DNA of 24,678 nt from Deltaproteobacteria bacterium (GTDB lineage: Bacteria; SAR324; NAC60-12), in contig DPLM01000153.1 in assembly GCA_003541985.1 (NCBI GenBank), positions 1 through 24,678 of the forward strand. Direction: 5' to 3'. Numbering within the stretch: the stretch's first letter is position 1; each line of letters starts with the position of its first letter. The position numbers and the translations under genes are program-made. The notes beneath the pieces are model-generated. The model saw only the letters and a program-made list of their open reading frames with translations. It did not search any database and had not been told where the DNA came from. Shown here piece by piece: positions 23,258 to 24,678 of this stretch.

Positions 23258-24225
23258 GCCGCTTGCGTGCCCTGACAGGCATCAAGCCTTCGGGCACTCC
23301 CCATCTAGGCAACTACCTCGGTGCCTTGAGACCTGCGCTGCAATTGCAGCAAACGCACGACACCCTCTATTTCATTGCTGACTACCACGCTCTGACTACT
23401 GTTCGGGAACCAGCCCAGTTGAAAGAACATACCTATGATCTAGTGGCCGTGTTCGCTGCCTTGGGTATGAACTTCGACCAGCACACTTTTTTCCGCCAGT
23501 CCGACATTCCAGAAGTTACCGAGTTTGGCTGGATTCTTTCCTGTATCACGGCCAAGGGCTTGCTGGAACGAGCCCACGCCTTTAAAGATGCACAGTCCAA
23601 GCAGCAGGAAGTCAATCTTGGCCTATTCTGCTATCCAATCCTCCAGGCCGCAGACATTCTACTCTATGACTCGAACTTTGTGCCTGTTGGCAAGGACCAG
23701 AAACAGCATCTGGAAATGACTCGTGACATCGCCCTGCGCTTCAACCATCTCTATGGAGAGGATGCGCTGGTGGTGCCTGAGCCACTGATTGGTGAAGAGG
23801 TGGCGACGATCCCAGGACTGGATGGTCAGAAAATGAGCAAGTCCTACAACAATGTGATACCATTGTTTGCCCCTGCCAAGAAGGTCCGTAAATCAATCAT
23901 GCGGATTCAGACCGACTCTCTTGGAGTGGAAGATCCTAAAGATCCTGATCAATGCAACATCTTCCAACTCTATCGACATTTCACCACCGCAGAAGAACAA
24001 GCTGTCTTGGCAGAGTGTTACCAAGCGGGTGAGATGGGCTATGGTGAGGCGAAACAACAATTGTTCGAAGTAGTAGAGCGCGAATTGGGAGAAGCCCGAG
24101 AAGCTTACTTTCAGCTGCGCGAGCAGCCCGAGACTCTGGAAGGAATCTTGGAAAAAGGTCGTGACAAAGCTCGACGCGTAGCTTTGGAAGTTCGCAAACG
24201 AGTGCGCAACAGCGTTGGTCTTTAG
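23254..24225 (+). CDS. trpS: Tryptophanyl-tRNA synthetase
   Basis: This 323-residue class I synthetase charges tRNA-Trp. The ATP-binding signature is LTGIKPSGTPHLGNYLGA, with HLGN at 17-20 in the HIGH position. The second signature KMSKS is at 193-197 in LDGQKMSKSYNN. GKDQKQHLEMTRDIA is also typical. ATG 23254 overlaps the rpmA stop by 4 nt; the frame is open upstream inside rpmA, but the family starts here. Coupling of a tRNA synthetase to L21-L27 is unusual, since obg often follows rpmA. purB starts 14 nt after its stop. Confidence 0.96.
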   Translation: MSRLRALTGIKPSGTPHLGNYLGALRPALQLQQTHDTLYFIADYHALTTVREPAQLKEHTYDLVAVFAALGMNFDQHTFFRQSDIPEVTEFGWILSCITAKGLLERAHAFKDAQSKQQEVNLGLFCYPILQAADILLYDSNFVPVGKDQKQHLEMTRDIALRFNHLYGEDALVVPEPLIGEEVATIPGLDGQKMSKSYNNVIPLFAPAKKVRKSIMRIQTDSLGVEDPKDPDQCNIFQLYRHFTTAEEQAVLAECYQAGEMGYGEAKQQLFEVVERELGEAREAYFQLREQPETLEGILEKGRDKARRVALEVRKRVRNSVGL

Positions 24226-24239
24226 GTAAAGCCCCTGTG

Positions 24240-24678
24240 ATGAAAACTCAGATTCCTGACGTTCTGGCTCAACGTTACGCAAGTACTGCAATGTGTGAGC
24301 TGTGGTCAGCAACAGGAAAGATTCGTCTGGAACGTGAGTTCTGGATTGCTGTGATGAAAGCACAGCAGACAGTCGGTGTCGAAATTTCAGACCTTGCGAT
24401 TACGGCTTACGAGCAAGTTAAAGATAAGATTGACCTAGAGCGAATCGCAGAACGTGAACGTACGTTGCGACATGATGTCAAGGCCCGTATCGAAGAATTT
24501 TGTGACTTGGCTGGAGAGCAACAGATTCACAAGGGCCTGACCAGCCGAGATCTGACGGATAACGTTGAGCAACTACAGATTCTCCGCTCACTGGCCCTCC
24601 TTGAAGATAAGTACATCGCAGTCCTCTATCAGCTGGCCCGCTGGGCTGAGCGCACTCGAGATTGGCTGCTAGTGGCTC
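24240..24678 (+). CDS. purB: Adenylosuccinate lyase, N-terminal part
   Basis: The frame begins at ATG 24240 (a GTG precedes it directly) and runs off the window after about 146 residues. RYASTAMCELWSATGKIRLE, ERTLRHDVKARIEEF and HKGLTSRDLTDNVEQLQI match the PurB branch found in Actinobacteria and relatives. The enzyme belongs to the fumarase/aspartase superfamily and cleaves SAICAR and adenylosuccinate in purine synthesis. The catalytic loop and C-terminus are outside the window. It is probably co-transcribed with trpS. Confidence 0.9.
   Translation, partial: MKTQIPDVLAQRYASTAMCELWSATGKIRLEREFWIAVMKAQQTVGVEISDLAITAYEQVKDKIDLERIAERERTLRHDVKARIEEFCDLAGEQQIHKGLTSRDLTDNVEQLQILRSLALLEDKYIAVLYQLARWAERTRDWLLVA

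Noticed and set aside
1..24678. tRNA, rRNA, CRISPR, riboswitch or toxin-antitoxin pair
   Set aside because: I looked for cloverleaf-like sequences, spaced direct repeats and small gene pairs and saw no convincing case; the island integrase is next to guaA, not a tRNA.

Overview
The window looks like a Gram-negative, proteobacterial-type chromosome. Supporting signs are a Tat translocase component, an LIV-type periplasmic binding protein with a signal-like segment, and an F1Fo ATP synthase operon with two different b-type subunits (b' and b) and no a or c genes at its head. That split layout is known in deltaproteobacterial and related marine lineages, so a Desulfobacterota/SAR324-like host is my guess. 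This is an inference from gene layout, not an identification.

Left edge (1-3473), accessory DNA: the end of an ABC ATPase gene and two permease genes of an iron/manganese (Sit/Yfe/Tro family) importer lie in visibly AT-rich DNA. Next comes a decayed tyrosine recombinase that can be followed across several broken frames from 3310 down to 2075 on the minus strand. It ends against the 3' end of guaA, a known insertion hotspot for genomic islands. The simplest reading is that this is the guaA-proximal end of an old island that still carries a metal importer.

Core region (3474-14040): guaA encodes the long, eukaryote-like form of GMP synthetase. It is divergent from a TatA/TatB-family gene. Then come a cytoplasmic coiled-coil protein with a degenerate histidine-kinase ATPase domain, a divergent multi-pass membrane protein gene, and engB, which overlaps the membrane protein gene. 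A minus-strand cluster follows, in transcription order: a small unknown protein, an SRPBCC-fold protein, an orphan LIV-type substrate-binding protein, a MurG-like glycosyltransferase lacking the usual glycine-rich-loop histidine, and a long-chain acyl-CoA synthetase. rlmE is divergent from this cluster.

ATP synthase (14043-20048, minus): atpF'-atpF-atpH-atpA-atpG-atpD-atpC. It supplies all of F1 and the peripheral stalk. A stable stem-loop lies between atpA and atpG.

Right part (20049-24678, plus): a gph-like HAD phosphatase, a zinc-ribbon/DUF3426 membrane protein with a long proline-rich linker, rplU-rpmA (ribosomal L21, L27), trpS overlapping rpmA by 4 nt where obg often sits in other bacteria, and the 5' part of a purB gene running off the end. 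I see no tRNA, rRNA or CRISPR array.
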